From contig NC_088643.1 in assembly GCF_964019385.1 (NCBI RefSeq), positions 7,165,995 through 7,229,994 of the forward strand: DNA of 64,000 nt. Direction: 5' to 3'. The DNA comes from Sycon ciliatum (lineage: Eukaryota > Porifera > Calcarea > Leucosolenida > Sycettidae). The position numbers and the translations under genes are program-made. Positions 10,130 to 22,100 of the stretch are shown here, in pieces. Within the stretch, counting starts at the first letter, position 1, and every line of letters starts with the position of its first letter. The notes beneath the pieces were generated by a model. That model saw nothing but the letters and a program-made list of their open reading frames with translations. It searched no databases and was not told the origin of the DNA.

Positions 10130-12040
10130 ATGAAGGATGACATTATGTCGCTCTATGATGAAGAAGCTAAGAGGAACCGCAAACAATCAACGTTCGTACC
10201 GCTGTCCCAAGAAGAGAAAGATGAGATTCAACAGCTCAGGGGAAAACATAGTGTTGTCATAAAGCCGTCAGACAAGGGAAAGGGATTCGTCTTGTTGCCC
10301 AGTACACAATATGATGAGAAAGCCGAAGCCATGCTGGACCAAGAAGCTGACTATGAGAAGGTGGCCATGACGGTGGACAAACTGGATGAGGAGACAAGAC
10401 GTTTTGTCGACACTCATCTGAAGAACAAGCTCCCGGAGAAACTGGAGAAGGCAATTAAACCGAGGCACTCGCGGATGCCAAGGTTTTACGGTCTCCCCAA
10501 AGACCATAAGGCAGGATTGCCATTGCGTCCCGTGGTCAGTTCTTGCGACAGTCCTACAAGTAACCTTTCGTTGATTGTTGAAAGGATACTGAATCAGCTC
10601 CTTATGTTCGTACCTGCTCATCTAGATAGCACCGAAGCCTGCATTGAAGACATCAAGAGGCATCGCCAGGTCCCGGATGGCTGCATCATCGCCTCATTCG
10701 ATGTAGTGGGCCTCTATTCGAACATTCCTATAGATGAGAGCATTTCGGCCGCTATTACCAAGCTAGAGCAGCATAAAGATGATGTCGACATGCTTGGATT
10801 GACGGTTGCGGATGTACAGCTGATGTTGCAGTATGTTCTGTCAAACAACTACTTCGAGTTCAATAGTAAACAGTACCGTCAGAAGCGTGGAATTGCGATG
10901 GGGAACCATCTGGCACCTCCGCTGGCCATCCTCTTCATGGATGCGCTTGAACAGAAGGCCCTCTCGACAGCTACAGTGAAGCCAGATCTCTACAAGCGAT
11001 ATATCGACGACTGCATACTACTGTGGAGACATGGCTGGAAAGGTTTAACAGCACTTCTAGATCACTTCAACGGACAGCACACTACTATCAAATTCACAAT
11101 GGAACACTCGGTCAACGAAACTCAGTCAGTGAACTTCCTGGATCTAGCGCTGTCTGTGCGTGGAAACAGCATAGAGTGGGAGCTCTATGTTAAGCCTTCC
11201 CACAGTGGTGTCCACCTGTCCTATGAATCATGTCTCCCCTGGTCGTGTAAAAGAGCTGTTGCAACGAACCAATTCTCTCGAGCTATCCGTAACTCGTCAA
11301 CACCGGAAGCGGAAGACAGGAGCATGTCCATAATTGAAGAGTTGCTCGAGAGAAATGACTATCCACGCACCGAGATAAACGCAGCACGACGAGCAGCCAA
11401 GGGGAAGAGACAAGATACACACCCGTCTCAACAACAGCAGCGTGACAGCAAGCGCAGACACAACCAATTCAAGTCAGTCATCAAACTGCCCTTCATCAAC
11501 GACTCACTTGCCGCTCGTGTCTCACGACGTGTTCGAAAGTTCAGTCCGCATGTTCGTGTTGTCTTTGTGTCTGGTCCTTCTTTGAAGGATATGTTGGTCC
11601 GATCGTCGAGTGCTGTACGTGTGTGTCCCCGTGAGAAGCAGCGATCGGAGGTGAAGAGAGGGAGAGGTCGACCAATGGAGTGTCGTGCATGTGATGCGAG
11701 TATGGTGGATAGTCAGTGTTTAGTCAAAGGTGTTGTCTATTGTATGTCTTGCACGTTGTGTGCGGAATTGTACGTTGGTGAGACCGAGCGGCCGGTGAGG
11801 GACCGATTCGCTGAGCACTACCGAGAGGCAAGGGCGATGGTGGCGAAGGCTCCCTGGGGCTTCCACTATCGTACCCAGCATCGAGAATCTTTAAAGTCTT
11901 CCAACTTTCTGCCCTTCCACCAGGCAAAGATTCTCGGCAGGGAGGCTTCGCTACCATCAAGGAAACTGCTTGAAGCTATCGAGATAAGGAAGCGCAAACC
12001 AGCAGTCAATTGCGATGACGGCTGGCGCCTAATTGACTGA
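10130..12040 (+). CDS. Penelope-like reverse transcriptase with C-terminal GIY-YIG endonuclease
   Basis: An uninterrupted 636-residue frame. The RT domain runs from about residue 40 to 400: KHSVVIKPSDKGKG near residue 40, MPRFYGLPKDHK at about 120, IIASFDVVGLYSNIP at about 190, RGIAMGNHLAPPLA at about 255 and the catalytic YIDD in YKRYIDDC at about 290. After a basic linker comes a Cys-rich segment (CRACDAS, YCMSC) and a GIY-YIG-type endonuclease, with LYVGETERPVRDRF at about residues 545-558. RT followed by GIY-YIG is diagnostic of endonuclease-positive Penelope-like elements. An in-frame stop lies just before 10107, so the start at 10130 may not be native and N-terminal sequence is probably lost. 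With no stop or frameshift inside, the copy is young. Confidence 0.92.
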   Translation: MKDDIMSLYDEEAKRNRKQSTFVPLSQEEKDEIQQLRGKHSVVIKPSDKGKGFVLLPSTQYDEKAEAMLDQEADYEKVAMTVDKLDEETRRFVDTHLKNKLPEKLEKAIKPRHSRMPRFYGLPKDHKAGLPLRPVVSSCDSPTSNLSLIVERILNQLLMFVPAHLDSTEACIEDIKRHRQVPDGCIIASFDVVGLYSNIPIDESISAAITKLEQHKDDVDMLGLTVADVQLMLQYVLSNNYFEFNSKQYRQKRGIAMGNHLAPPLAILFMDALEQKALSTATVKPDLYKRYIDDCILLWRHGWKGLTALLDHFNGQHTTIKFTMEHSVNETQSVNFLDLALSVRGNSIEWELYVKPSHSGVHLSYESCLPWSCKRAVATNQFSRAIRNSSTPEAEDRSMSIIEELLERNDYPRTEINAARRAAKGKRQDTHPSQQQQRDSKRRHNQFKSVIKLPFINDSLAARVSRRVRKFSPHVRVVFVSGPSLKDMLVRSSSAVRVCPREKQRSEVKRGRGRPMECRACDASMVDSQCLVKGVVYCMSCTLCAELYVGETERPVRDRFAEHYREARAMVAKAPWGFHYRTQHRESLKSSNFLPFHQAKILGREASLPSRKLLEAIEIRKRKPAVNCDDGWRLID

Positions 12041-12478
12041 TTGGATGTCACCGGATCGTCACTGGAATCGACACCCATCTCCTCGAACTACCACTGGACT
12101 TTACCACCTGACACAGCACATACACATACTTTGCACATACACCGCTGTCATATACATAGATCGCCTTTAGCATTCCCACACTTGAAAGTGTTCTTGTACG
12201 TGCTGTGATAGTCTTACTAGTCTTCTTTCTTCTGTTTAGGTCACCTTACAGGTGATGATTGTAAACTTTAGTGTTAGTGTTAGTGTTAGTTTTCTTGCCA
12301 AATTGTGTCTGTGTGTATGTGTGAGTTTTCTCATCTTTCGTTTTTGTTTAGGTCACCTTACAAGTGATGATTGTTTAGTTTGCTGGCCTTGCCAATTGTG
12401 TCACCATGATGTGTTAGTTCATTCATCTGCCTGCATTATTCGTCTTTATATTTCGTAATTTGGCCTCCCCTTCCTCAA

Positions 12479-12513
12479 TGCCCTGATGATGCCCAATGGG
12501 CGAAATATTGGCA
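12479..12513 (+). ncRNA. Hammerhead ribozyme-like motif in the Penelope 3' region
   Basis: The core CTGATGA (12483-12489) is followed by a short hairpin, GCCC-AAT-GGGC (12491-12501), then GAAA (12502-12505). Flanking TGCC (12479-12482) can pair with GGCA (12510-12513) as stem I, leaving only about five bases between GAAA and the cleavage position. This is the layout of the minimal type I hammerheads with tiny stem III known from Penelope-like elements. Activity would probably need a dimer. I identified it by eye only. Confidence 0.65.
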
Positions 12514-12572
12514 AAGTTATTTATTTAGTGCAGCTGAGAGCCTGTTGCCGGAATGGCGGTGTTTTCAAGTGA

Positions 12573-13310
12573 TTATTATTATTATTATTATTATTATTAA
12601 ATGTTTGATAGGGCAATCCCCTCAGGCCTAAGGCCTTTTGACAGGGTACCCTGAAAAATGAAGAACAGAATTACGGAAGGTATGCAGGGAAGAACTTGAG
12701 CGGACCTCCGCTGGGAGGGCATTCCAGCGGTCAGAGCCAAGGAAAGTGACAGAAAATAAACCGTCCATAGCGACGTTTGGCTGTCGGAAGAGCAAGGGAA
12801 GAGGACACTTGAGAGCGGGTGCGAGAACTAGTGCAGGTAGAATTAGAGCGGAGACAGAAACAGTTAGCAACAAAGACACTAGCCAGATCATGAAGCGCGC
12901 GGTACGTTAGAACGTACAGCTTGAATTGGTACCCGACAGACAAGGGAATGATATGGTAGCGGGCAAGAACAAGGGAGACATCAGATAGGCGGGGCATGCA
13001 AAATACAATACGCAGCGCTCTATTGCTAAGTCGGACAACACGGTCATGGAGGGAGGCAGAAAGGCAGTGAGCAAAGGAATTAGACCCATACTCAAGTATG
13101 GACTGAATGGAACAGATGTAGAAAGCCCTCTTAGCATCGATCGTTAAAATTAATGGTCTCGGACCTTTCTAAACATTCCTAACTTACAGCCTATTTTACG
13201 TTCTAATTCTGCAATGTGAACTCCAAAGGAGAGATGTTCGTCAAGAACTATACCGAGGTATTTCACGTGTGCACTAGGGGTGATGGTGTAACTATGTTGT
13301 AGTCTCTGAT
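12573..13310 (-). pseudogene. Decayed CR1/Jockey-type LINE 3' end
   Basis: Minus-strand fragments in different frames spell the end of a LINE ORF2: VKYLGIVLDEHLSFGVHI (about 13210-13265), then QFKLYVLTYRALHDLAS, then FLGSDRWNALPAEVRSSSSL and a short C-terminus. At least two frameshifts separate them. The 3' tail is an AAT repeat (ATT at 12573-12598 on the plus strand). No function remains. Confidence 0.75.
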
Positions 13311-14123
13311 CTGAGTGTACATGATGTGACTCGACTATGCATGGAGCCATGATCATGATGATGCAATGGTGTTTGTCTGCGATGTCACTTGGGCTGATCC
13401 AAAGAGCGTGGCCACCGCTCGCTGTGGGTTTTCTTGAAAATCCGAGGAACTTCCCATCCAAACTCTGGCACACAGGACACACGCTACATCGGTTCTCACG
13501 CCAAAACGCCGTCCGTGATTTCTCTGTCCAGTGTGTGTCAGTGACTCACTCAATGGGGATCAGCATTTAGTCACCTTGATGGCCTGGCAACCGTGAACGG
13601 TGTTGCCGCAATGGACTACTTTCTGAGCCGTAGGGAAGACGGGTCAGAAGGCCGGGCTGCGTCACGAGTCTGTTGTCACAGTTTCCAGGAGCAGTTTGTC
13701 TCTGAAGAGGGTGCTTTGATTGGTTGACATAAATTATTATTATTTAATAGGCTCAGGCTTGTAACCATGTGAGTTCATCCGCTTCAGTAGAGGGCTCGAT
13801 TTCCAAAGGCGGAATACACAAACAGAAGGACGAACAGTTGCGACGTTTGTGTAGGCTCTTTTTACATGTATTTACCTTGAAAGGCTGGGTTAAAGGTCAA
13901 GAGCCTCATGATTGAGGGGCTTTCTTGTCACCGGGACTGAAAACGAATTTCTCTGTTTAGTACTCTCTGCTTGGTACTACCAGGGAGGGGGGGGGGGGGG
14001 GGGAGGGAGTAGTGACTTGGACGCATAACAATCACTGGGGTCGTCAGCTTGAAGCTCTGATGCGCAATTATGTATCTGCAGTGCAGTCCAAGCGAACAAA
14101 GACCAGTATTCAATAACCAAGTG
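13311..14123. other. No gene recognised
   Basis: Unique-looking sequence with a short TTA run near 13735 and a G run at 13985-14002. Some of the left part may be further remains of the decayed LINE. Nothing else is supportable. Confidence 0.4.
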
Positions 14124-14345
14124 GGGTCGTCCATAAATATCGAACTTTTTTCACAAAACGAAATAATTTCGTTATGGGGTGGGAGGGGGTTGACCAATTT
14201 CGTTTCAGAAAACATTGATTCATGTACATGGCTGTTGTATATGCATGTATGTCAACATGTTTTACGTTCTGAGGGGGAGGGAGGGGTTGGGTCTAAACTA
14301 AAATAATTCGTTTGGTGAAAAAAGTTCGATATTTACGGACGGACG
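14124..14345. mobile_element. MITE, 'GTCCATAAATATCGAAC' family
   Basis: About 220 bp with inverted ends CATAAATATCGAACTTTTTT and its complement, which ends ATATTTACGGACGG. Internal G-rich blocks and AAACGAAATAATTTCG resemble those of the elements at 49036-49297 and 55838-56080, suggesting a shared superfamily. Confidence 0.75.
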
Positions 14346-15926
14346 TACATGTACATGACTTTTTTCGATTTTGACAGCATGTTACAAGGCGAGGACGCGT
14401 AGTGCTCCTGACTACAACCATAAACCCACCATGTACATGACTGTACTCTATTCTCTATCTACGTAAAAGGCGCGGAAAGCAGCAAGCCCTCATGATAGGC
14501 ACTTCAGTCACGTGACAGGACCTGTCAAAATTTGCTAAGGTGAGAGTGCGTACTTGCGTGGCACCAGTCAAGTGCATGCGCAAAACTGTACAGGTACGCG
14601 CTATGCTTCGTTGTACGGGCTGATAGTTGGGCGCATCGTGTTGCTCTGACGTTCAGCTTTCAGTAGATCCCGCATACGTCATAGTGCGTACATTTTTGCG
14701 AGTTGTAGATCACGTACACTACCAGCAAAGAGTTTTTCACAAAGAACTGTTGTTTGCTCGCGTTTGAAACGCTGCCTATCGTCTTCAGCGTCGTCTTTCC
14801 ATTCGGAAACAGTAGAGTTCTTGTTTACCAGGGCTTGCGCATCGCTGCGCAAGGAGACATTATGTACGTAGGCACTGAGAAGTATGCGCTTTAGGCGGAG
14901 GAGAACGACGATGCGTCGTCCTACCTGGGCGAATTCTCAAAGCGTACTGAAAGCCAAGTTTTGACACGGTTGCGCTGAAAGGCCTACTGATGTTTACGAA
15001 CAATCAAAAAGCACAGTGGCTGCTGGAGAAACCCTCTGATGAGGGGATGCTTTGATATACGCAGCCAGGTACGCTTCACCAAAATTTCAAAGCTCACCAG
15101 CAGGCAATTCATGACTGCTGCATGGAGCAGTTGAAGGAGAGGGAGGCAGATATCACACCATGGAAAGAAGCTACCAACAGAGGTCCTGAGGAACTTCTTG
15201 CCAACTTGGAATCACTTGAGATGGCATGACTGTGGGCACGAATGTCCTGTGCAGCAATTCGCGCGCGCGCGTGCTTACCCTCCACGTTGCGGTGTACGGC
15301 GTACAACGAGGAAGTTGTGTGTTGTTTTTGTGCCAGAAGAATGTCTTTATAGCTCTTACGCTTTAGTACCCGCAGGAGCCTGCCAGTATGTCGTTATCAG
15401 TTCATTTCACAGCAAACTGAAGCTGTTACTATGGGTTACTATGGCGTTGCTATGGGTTGCTATGGAGTTGCTATAGTGATTGCGGTCACAATTGCCGTAT
15501 TCTTGCCTATTCTGAACTTTGATCTGTTTTGTTTCGATCCATACAGGGTTGTTGGTGTAAGTGAGTGATGTGTGCTTGAAAAAAACACTCTGATGTTTTG
15601 TGACTATATCCACTGATGATACTTCGGAGATGCTGTTGGTGCCACAAATTGTATTGATTTCGCCTTATGCAACTGCCTATCTTCAACCCTTCATATCTGA
15701 GTGGTATCACTGTGGATTTCAATAAAATTTTCTGTGTGACCTTGTGATACCCACCACCATCGATTACCGATGATAAACCTGGAAAAAACGCGATTTCAAA
15801 AAATGGGGTGAAATGCCTACTCATGAGCTCAGCAGGCAAGCAGCAGGCCCTCCGCCTTGTGATGTGCTCTACAGACGTACACGGTACAGTCATACAGAGC
15901 ACAGTCACTACAGTACTTAGTAGTAC
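14346..15926. other. No gene recognised
   Basis: No exon or transposon ends were recognised. A short near-repeat of GTTACTATGG/GTTGCTATGG occurs at about 15425-15475. Confidence 0.4.
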
Positions 15927-16780
15927 AATAGACCGATCCCCTTATTATACTGGGTTCGAGCACGGGGGCAACCTCACTCGCGATCGAGCTAGTTTTTGAA
16001 CGTGACAGCATCTTTGACAGTGTGTTTCAGGTTTGTTTTGGAATGTCTTCTGCTTAGTTCAAGTAGTTTGCGATGGCTTCGAGCGGTGCTAAACCTCCTG
16101 CTGGTAGGAGCAGAGTCTCCGAGAGAGACATGGACTGTGATGCCGCTGCAGGATTTTTTCAAGGCGCGGGAGGGAACGATCTCGGGCCACAAACAGGAGT
16201 TACTCCAGAGGTGAGTTTTTTTGTTGTTGAAATATTCGAATCGCGAATCGTGTTGTGAGATTTATTTTGTACCTAGGCTACAGCAGACCATATTTCTTTC
16301 TCCTTGCGATCGGTGCTGAAGATAATAGTAAACTTTTTCTGGTCTGTCTTTTCCTCTCCAGAGCCATCTTCTATGAAGGTAACCGTGGTGCTGCCAAGTC
16401 ACCAAGTCGCGATCAGCAGCCCTGAAGTGGAAAAATCGATTTTCCAACGATCTGGTTGGACATCAGCCACTAAAGTACTTCTGATTTGCCTGTAGTGACA
16501 ACAGCAGCCATCCTTGGACACCTTGCAAAGACAGGAAAAGCCACTGGTGGAAGCGACTGCTATGAGGTGACGATAGCAGTGCAGTGGTGATCGCTGTTTT
16601 GTCAAGTCGAAGGGCTAGCCAACCCAGAGGAAGCATAAAAAAAACGATGAGCAGTGCGTGTTATTTGTTGAGCGTGAAGAGCTAGAGGAGGACAGTGCAA
16701 ACACATGGACGGAGTGGATGGTGTTTGAAGAACAGAGTGCTGTGTGCCGGCTGGTGGTGATAGTGGTCTTTGTCAGCATG

Positions 16781-17292
16781 TATTCGTGCTGCTTCTTGTG
16801 CTGGAACACTTCTCGCCCAGGAAGGCAGATTGCGTGCTCCCTTGCCCTCGGTTGGCTATGGGGCATTTGTTCCAGGAACATTACCCCAGAGCCAATGATG
16901 AGTCGTACCTTTGAAAAGTCGAAGCTTGCTGTTAATCGCAAGCGTAGCGCAGTGGATTGCTCCCTCTTCGAAGCACGAGGGCCAAAGCTTGCCGCTGTCT
17001 GCAGCAAAGTGTGTGTGTGGTTCTTTCGAACCTATGTATTCGTGCTGCTTCTTGTGCTGGAACACTTCTCGCCCAGGAAGGCAGATTGCGTGCTCCCTTG
17101 CCCTCGGTTGGCTATGGGGCATTTGTTCCAGGAACATTACCCCAGAGCCAATGATGAGTCGTACCTTTGAAAAGTCGAAGCTTGCTGTTAATCGCAAGCG
17201 TAGCGCAGTGGATTGCTCCCTCTTCGAAGCACGAGGGCCAAAGCTTGCCGCTGTCTGCAGCAAAGTGTGTGTGTGGTTCTTTCGAACCTAAC
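16781..17292. repeat. Tandem duplication, 2 x 256 bp
   Basis: Bases 16781-17036 are repeated almost perfectly at 17037-17292, both beginning TATTCGTGCTGCTTCTTGTG. It is inside the transposon at 15927-19090, so it arose after or during that element's evolution. Confidence 0.9.
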
Positions 17293-18078
17293 TATTTTCT
17301 AGTATATTTAACATCCTCAACCCGCCACCACCGTGCGCTCTTGGCCGAACTAATGCACGAAGCATAAACACACCAGCACAGCAAGGACACTTCCGTTGAC
17401 AGATATTGTTTACGCCTCTAGACCGCTGTTTCTTTTCTTCGAGCTCATCGTTAGAGGAGGATAGCAGGATACTAATGATGATATAATAGAAGATGATAGA
17501 CGGTTTATGGTCCGATATTGATGATTGAAGATCTAAGAAAGCAATGACAGTGATTGCGAAATGGATAATATTATCATGATTATATGCCAGTCTGGTAATG
17601 CGTTGTACTAGTGGACAGTATTGAAATCATCACTGCATTCGATGCAAATATTGGTATACCTTTGGTTTCAGTATTGGAAAAAAAGAGTAAGAGAACCTGG
17701 TTGATTTGGTTGCATCTGCGACTGGCTACCGGGTGTTGTGATCAGCAATGTTACCATGGGAGAAAATAAGAGCGCAAGGATCTGTTGGGTCTTTTTGTGC
17801 CCGTGCGAGAACCCTAAGTGCATGGCAAAATAGAACTGTTTCATCCACAATGCAGAATGTCTTGCGGTACATGGCATTGATGACTGAACATCTCGCCAGC
17901 TCGCCCGAATGGGGATCATGCCCAAACGGAGGAACAAGACGTCTTTCCAGCTCAGCTAGCTATATAGTATATACCGTGAAACGGATGATTAACTTGTGCC
18001 ACGCATGACAGCTTCTGTCCCATTCGGCCCAGGCTTAGACACATCAATGCCAATAGCAGCTGATCCTCCATTACATGC

Positions 18079-18390
18079 TCATTGGCGATTTACGGCCACC
18101 TCCAACTGTATCCGCCGTCCCTCAGCTTCCGTCTTCGCAGGTCTGGCTCGGCGCAGTACATTTTCTCGGCTAGGCTCAAAGAAGTCCCACAGAGCGGTCC
18201 AAACACCTGAAGGCAAACCAGTCAGAAACTGGCGCGGCTCAGAGTCTTTCTTTATGTTATTGTACGTAAGCTGTTTTTCGGCTTTCTTCACCCCATCGTC
18301 CAACTGCTCCACGAGACTCTGTACACGAGCTCTACTTGCTGCCAACTCCTGATGCAGATGCTGCACTTCCATTACAGGACCAAACTGCAC
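18079..18390 (-). pseudogene. Transposase N-terminal fragment, HTH_Tnp_4/DDE_Tnp_4-like
   Basis: A 103-residue minus-strand frame with a coiled-coil-like start (LHQELAASRARVQSLVEQL) followed by RQFLTGLPSGVWTALWDFFE. This resembles the helix-turn-helix that precedes a DDE_Tnp_4 domain ('F.tG..s...F..L...l.p'). After the stop, another frame continues with MEDQLLLALMCLSLGRMGQK, the expected next block, so there is a frameshift. The catalytic part is not recognisable. Confidence 0.5.
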
Positions 18391-19124
18391 TAAGCCAGGT
18401 TCCTTTCCAACTCAAAATGCCGTTGCCTCTCAGCAAAATACTGGTTTGCGAGCATGGGGAGCTCGTGATGCAGACGCTGCACTTCCATGACCGAACTGCA
18501 CTAGGCTCAGCAAATACTGTTTTGCGAGCATAGGGAGCAGAGCGTCCAGACTCCACTCTCTTGCGAAAAGCAAACCTGGTACCGTAGGACAGCTGTTTGG
18601 CTTCCTGGACTCATCCTGCCCTTGTAGAGCTGGGCAAAACGATTTCGACTTCGGGATCGAAATGATCGCTGCATCTCAAATATTCAGAGTGGCCCTAAAA
18701 CTACGTCCTTCCTCACGGGGAATAGCCTGGATCCGCTTGCTCCAGGCCGCTGTGGCTCCACACGACGAAAGGAGTGAAATGACTTGCTTGCTTCGTCCTC
18801 CTGTTCTGACAGTGAGGAACGCAGCAATGATCCTGAGAAGGCATCCTGAAGTCGTAAAAAGGAAGACGTCTAAACAAAAACAAAACAGCTCAAATCAAAA
18901 GTCCTTGTGGCATTTTTTGTAGACGTAGCAGGCTTGCACTGCGTGTAGATTTCGCGTGCTCTGCACTTCGCATGCGAGAAGTCACGCAAAGCCGAGGTGA
19001 GGTTGGTCGCGTGTGTGCAGCAGGATCCCACGCGACTGCGGAGTTGCCCCCTTGCTCGAACCCAGACAATAATAAGGGGATCGGTCTATTATGTAGTGGC
19101 AAGATAACTTATGGAACTCTTGAT

Positions 19125-19151
19125 CAGGGAGTCGTAAAATACGACTCCCTG
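19125..19151. mobile_element. 27-bp hAT-like micro-insertion with 8-bp target duplication
   Basis: A palindrome CAGGGAGTCGTA-AAA-TACGACTCCCTG flanked on both sides by CTCTTGAT (19117-19124 and 19152-19159). The CAGGG terminus and 8-bp duplication fit hAT elements. Sister insertions are at 35411-35459 and 42732-42780. Confidence 0.75.
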
Positions 19152-19178
19152 CTCTTGATCATGGCCCATGGGTAGTGG

Positions 19179-22100
19179 CAAGAGTAGATAAACAAGAGTG
19201 TGCAACTCGCGGATGGGTTGGCCCACGGCGGAATTATTTGTTGACGTAATCTTTTTGACGACGCACGCGCTGCGAGCCTTTTGGAGAGTTTTCCCTCGTG
19301 CACTTGGCTGGGCTTTACACTAAGTTGTATACAACTTAGTACACACGGCTGTCACGATGGTCATGTACTCGGCCAAAAAATATGGCGTCCAAAAATTTGA
19401 AAATTCAAAAATCTCATCATCGATCTGTCATTGATTTGCTTGAAAATACTCTTTTTCTCTTGAGGAAACCTCCACTTTCCCCTTCCAATCGACCGGGTTT
19501 CATAGTACAAACACGCTTCATGACTTCCTCTCGCGATCCTCTTTCATCTGATACCCGTCCTGGCCGTGTTCTTCCAGGAACGATTCCTTCAGAGGTGCGT
19601 TTCCTTTGCCTTGACGACTTGCCCTTCGTCACTTTTATCAGCCCTTTTCACAGCTACCTTCTTCTCTTGTAAAAGTTTTCTCGTCTTCTTTGCCAGTTTT
19701 CCTGGTGCCTGGGTGACTTCATTTACCGATTTTTTGAATTTGTTTGTCTTTCCGTGCTACTAGATCGATTTCCGTGGCCATCGATTCTACCGTATCGCGT
19801 GCTAGTAGTAGTGTGTAAAATGGATGAACACGGTGCATTGCTGTCTACCTGCTGCAGTATTGTTGGCAAAAAGTTTGCAAACATGGCTGTGTCCACGAAA
19901 TGCAACGTGAAGGACTATGCCAGATCATTCAAGATGTGTACGAGGTCGACATTTCTCAGGATGACCCTGCGATCCACCCTACACACATTTGTCATGTATG
20001 CAAACGTGTGCTAGATCGTTGTCTGAGAGAAGGTTGCCTTGACTCATTTGTAGGGGATGGATGTGGAGCGATCAAAGTGTGGAAGCCACATCACCGCACA
20101 TACTGCGACATATGCCACACTGCACCAAACAAGGGTAGACGTCCACCAAAAAAGCAGAAGCAACTTGCTTCAAAGCTTTCTGCTGTACAAAAAAAAAGAA
20201 AAGAAATGGATCACACAACAGTCCCACAACATTCATCCACAACAGCAATACCCCTATCACACTGTACTGTCCTGGACCCCAGACAGCACACAGTACTAGT
20301 TAAATGGATGTAGATGAAGCAAATGTTTTCACGCACGCAACACCGACATACAGCGCACAGAAGAAACTGGACAAGACTAGGTTCGTTCATTGCGCAGCAG
20401 GTTCCACAATACACAGCAAGGGAAGTGCCAATGAATAAGAAAGACGGCAGCATAGTGATGGCATGCATGGCGTACATGCCAAATCTCATTGACATCGTGA
20501 TGATCTGATGATCTGGACTTGTACGACACATATGGGTGGCTGACCTGGCACGGAAATGTCATTCCGGAGTCCGAGATTCGGCTAAAACTTGGCGGTGACC
20601 GCCTCTGGAGCAAATCTTTCGCAAGCCAAGCACCACAACAATGCCATCCGCCCAGTTATCTTGCCAATTCCCGTCAGCAACGTTGTTATTCCGTCTTTTC
20701 ATCTGGATCTCGGCATTTTCGCATGGCTGTATGACATCTACCTAGCTGAAGTCAAACAACTGGATGTGAAACTGGCAGCAGCAACTCTCTAGCCGTGTGC
20801 AGATGATCAGCTCCAGTTTCAAGAGCTAACAGTTCTCAGCGACAAAGTTCGGTCCGCCAGGCAAGCTATGGAAGATGCCCAGGCGAAGAGCGATGAACTA
20901 CAGCAGCAGCTCCAATATGGAGTGCTCTTGCAGCAACACGCACCGGCCAGCTTTCCCAACGTCAACATGGACACTGTAGCTGCAGCAATACAGCAACTGT
21001 GGAAAGACGCCAGCGACGCCTTCACTGCTGCAAGTGCTGAGCACAGCAAACTCGTACATGACTTAGACGAGATGAGAAAGAACAAGAAAGTCACAGGACC
21101 ATGCGCGTCAAGTCTCGAGTCTGTGCTCCAAACACACAATGTTGATCGGCAAGCCTTCCATGGCGGTGCCTTCGTGGGCAACCATGTACATCGCACACTG
21201 CAGCCTGCCGTACTAAGAGCACTGATGTCTCCTCCAGTTGAGGTGGTTTCCACTCGTTGCCAGCAGCTCGTTGCTGATGCAGAAATCTTGCAGCAGCGGT
21301 ACCATGGATTGTTTTCGGAATATGCCGACTGCAGCCACCGTTTCAGCCATTGCAACAGCATGTCAGAGGCCGACATCTCAAAGCTGGCTGACTGCATCCA
21401 GCTGTTTCTTCAGAAATGCAGAGAATCCATTATCACCCGGCAGCTCGGCAACATAACTCCGAAACTACATCTCTTGGAGGAGCGCACAGTCCCGTTCACC
21501 AGGAAATTTGGAGTCGGTCAGGGTCGACTCGCCGAGCAGGGCAGCGAGTCAATTCATGCCAGATTCAACAGGCTGAGCTTCGATTATAACGCTATCCCTG
21601 GGACTCTGCAGCGCCTCACAGCAATGTGCCAGCAACATCTCGTCGGGACATTGCCACAACATGACGCTGTTCGTCCCGCCACGGCATCAAGAAAACGCAA
21701 GGCGTCCGAGCTCGAGCAGTGATCCTCAGGCCCTGGACGCAGCAGCTTGGCCATTTCAGCCCTGATCCAGGTAAGAAAAATAACAACGGTACTGCTGACT
21801 CCTAGTTGAGCTCTGTAGTGACAACAGGAAGAGACGTCGTCCAGCAAAAACCTGCTGTCTACCTTCTCCTTCCTTTTCTTTCCTTGTTTGTTGTTGTCGA
21901 AGCTGAACAATTTTTGTTGTGCGACTTCGAAAGTTTGAATCCTTGTCCCGATCGCGGTGTTTGTTACCTTGACAAAGCACAGTTTTCGCGTGAATCCCAC
22001 AGGATCTTGAAATCTTTTTCAGTTTTCAGAATATTTTTGAATTTCACCGTAAACCTGGGCGAAGGCCGCCATATTGTTAAGTGGTGGCCGCGAAACAGCC

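Larger units (their letters stand above)
10107..12570 (+). mobile_element. Penelope-like retroelement, 5' truncated
   Basis: The element begins in an ATT repeat at about 10080-10105 and carries one long ORF (10130-12040) and a 3' region of about 500 bp with a hammerhead-like motif at 12479-12513. It ends near the ATT repeat that tails the neighbouring minus-strand LINE. The 5' terminal repeat expected of a complete Penelope element was not found, so this is a 5'-truncated copy. Confidence 0.8.
15927..19090. mobile_element. Decayed DNA transposon with about 50-bp terminal inverted repeats
   Basis: Left end AATAGACCGATCCCCTTATT... and right end ...AATAAGGGGATCGGTCTATT are inverted copies. The similarity extends inward over GGGTTCGAGCA(A/C)GGGGGCAAC, for about 50 bp in all, framing 3164 bp. 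Inside lie a transposase-like fragment on the minus strand (18079-18390), a possible short plus-strand exon with a good donor (about 16073-16210) and a 256-bp tandem duplication. The target duplication is not clear. The transposase fragment suggests a PIF/Harbinger or ISL2EU relative; that assignment is tentative. Confidence 0.7.
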
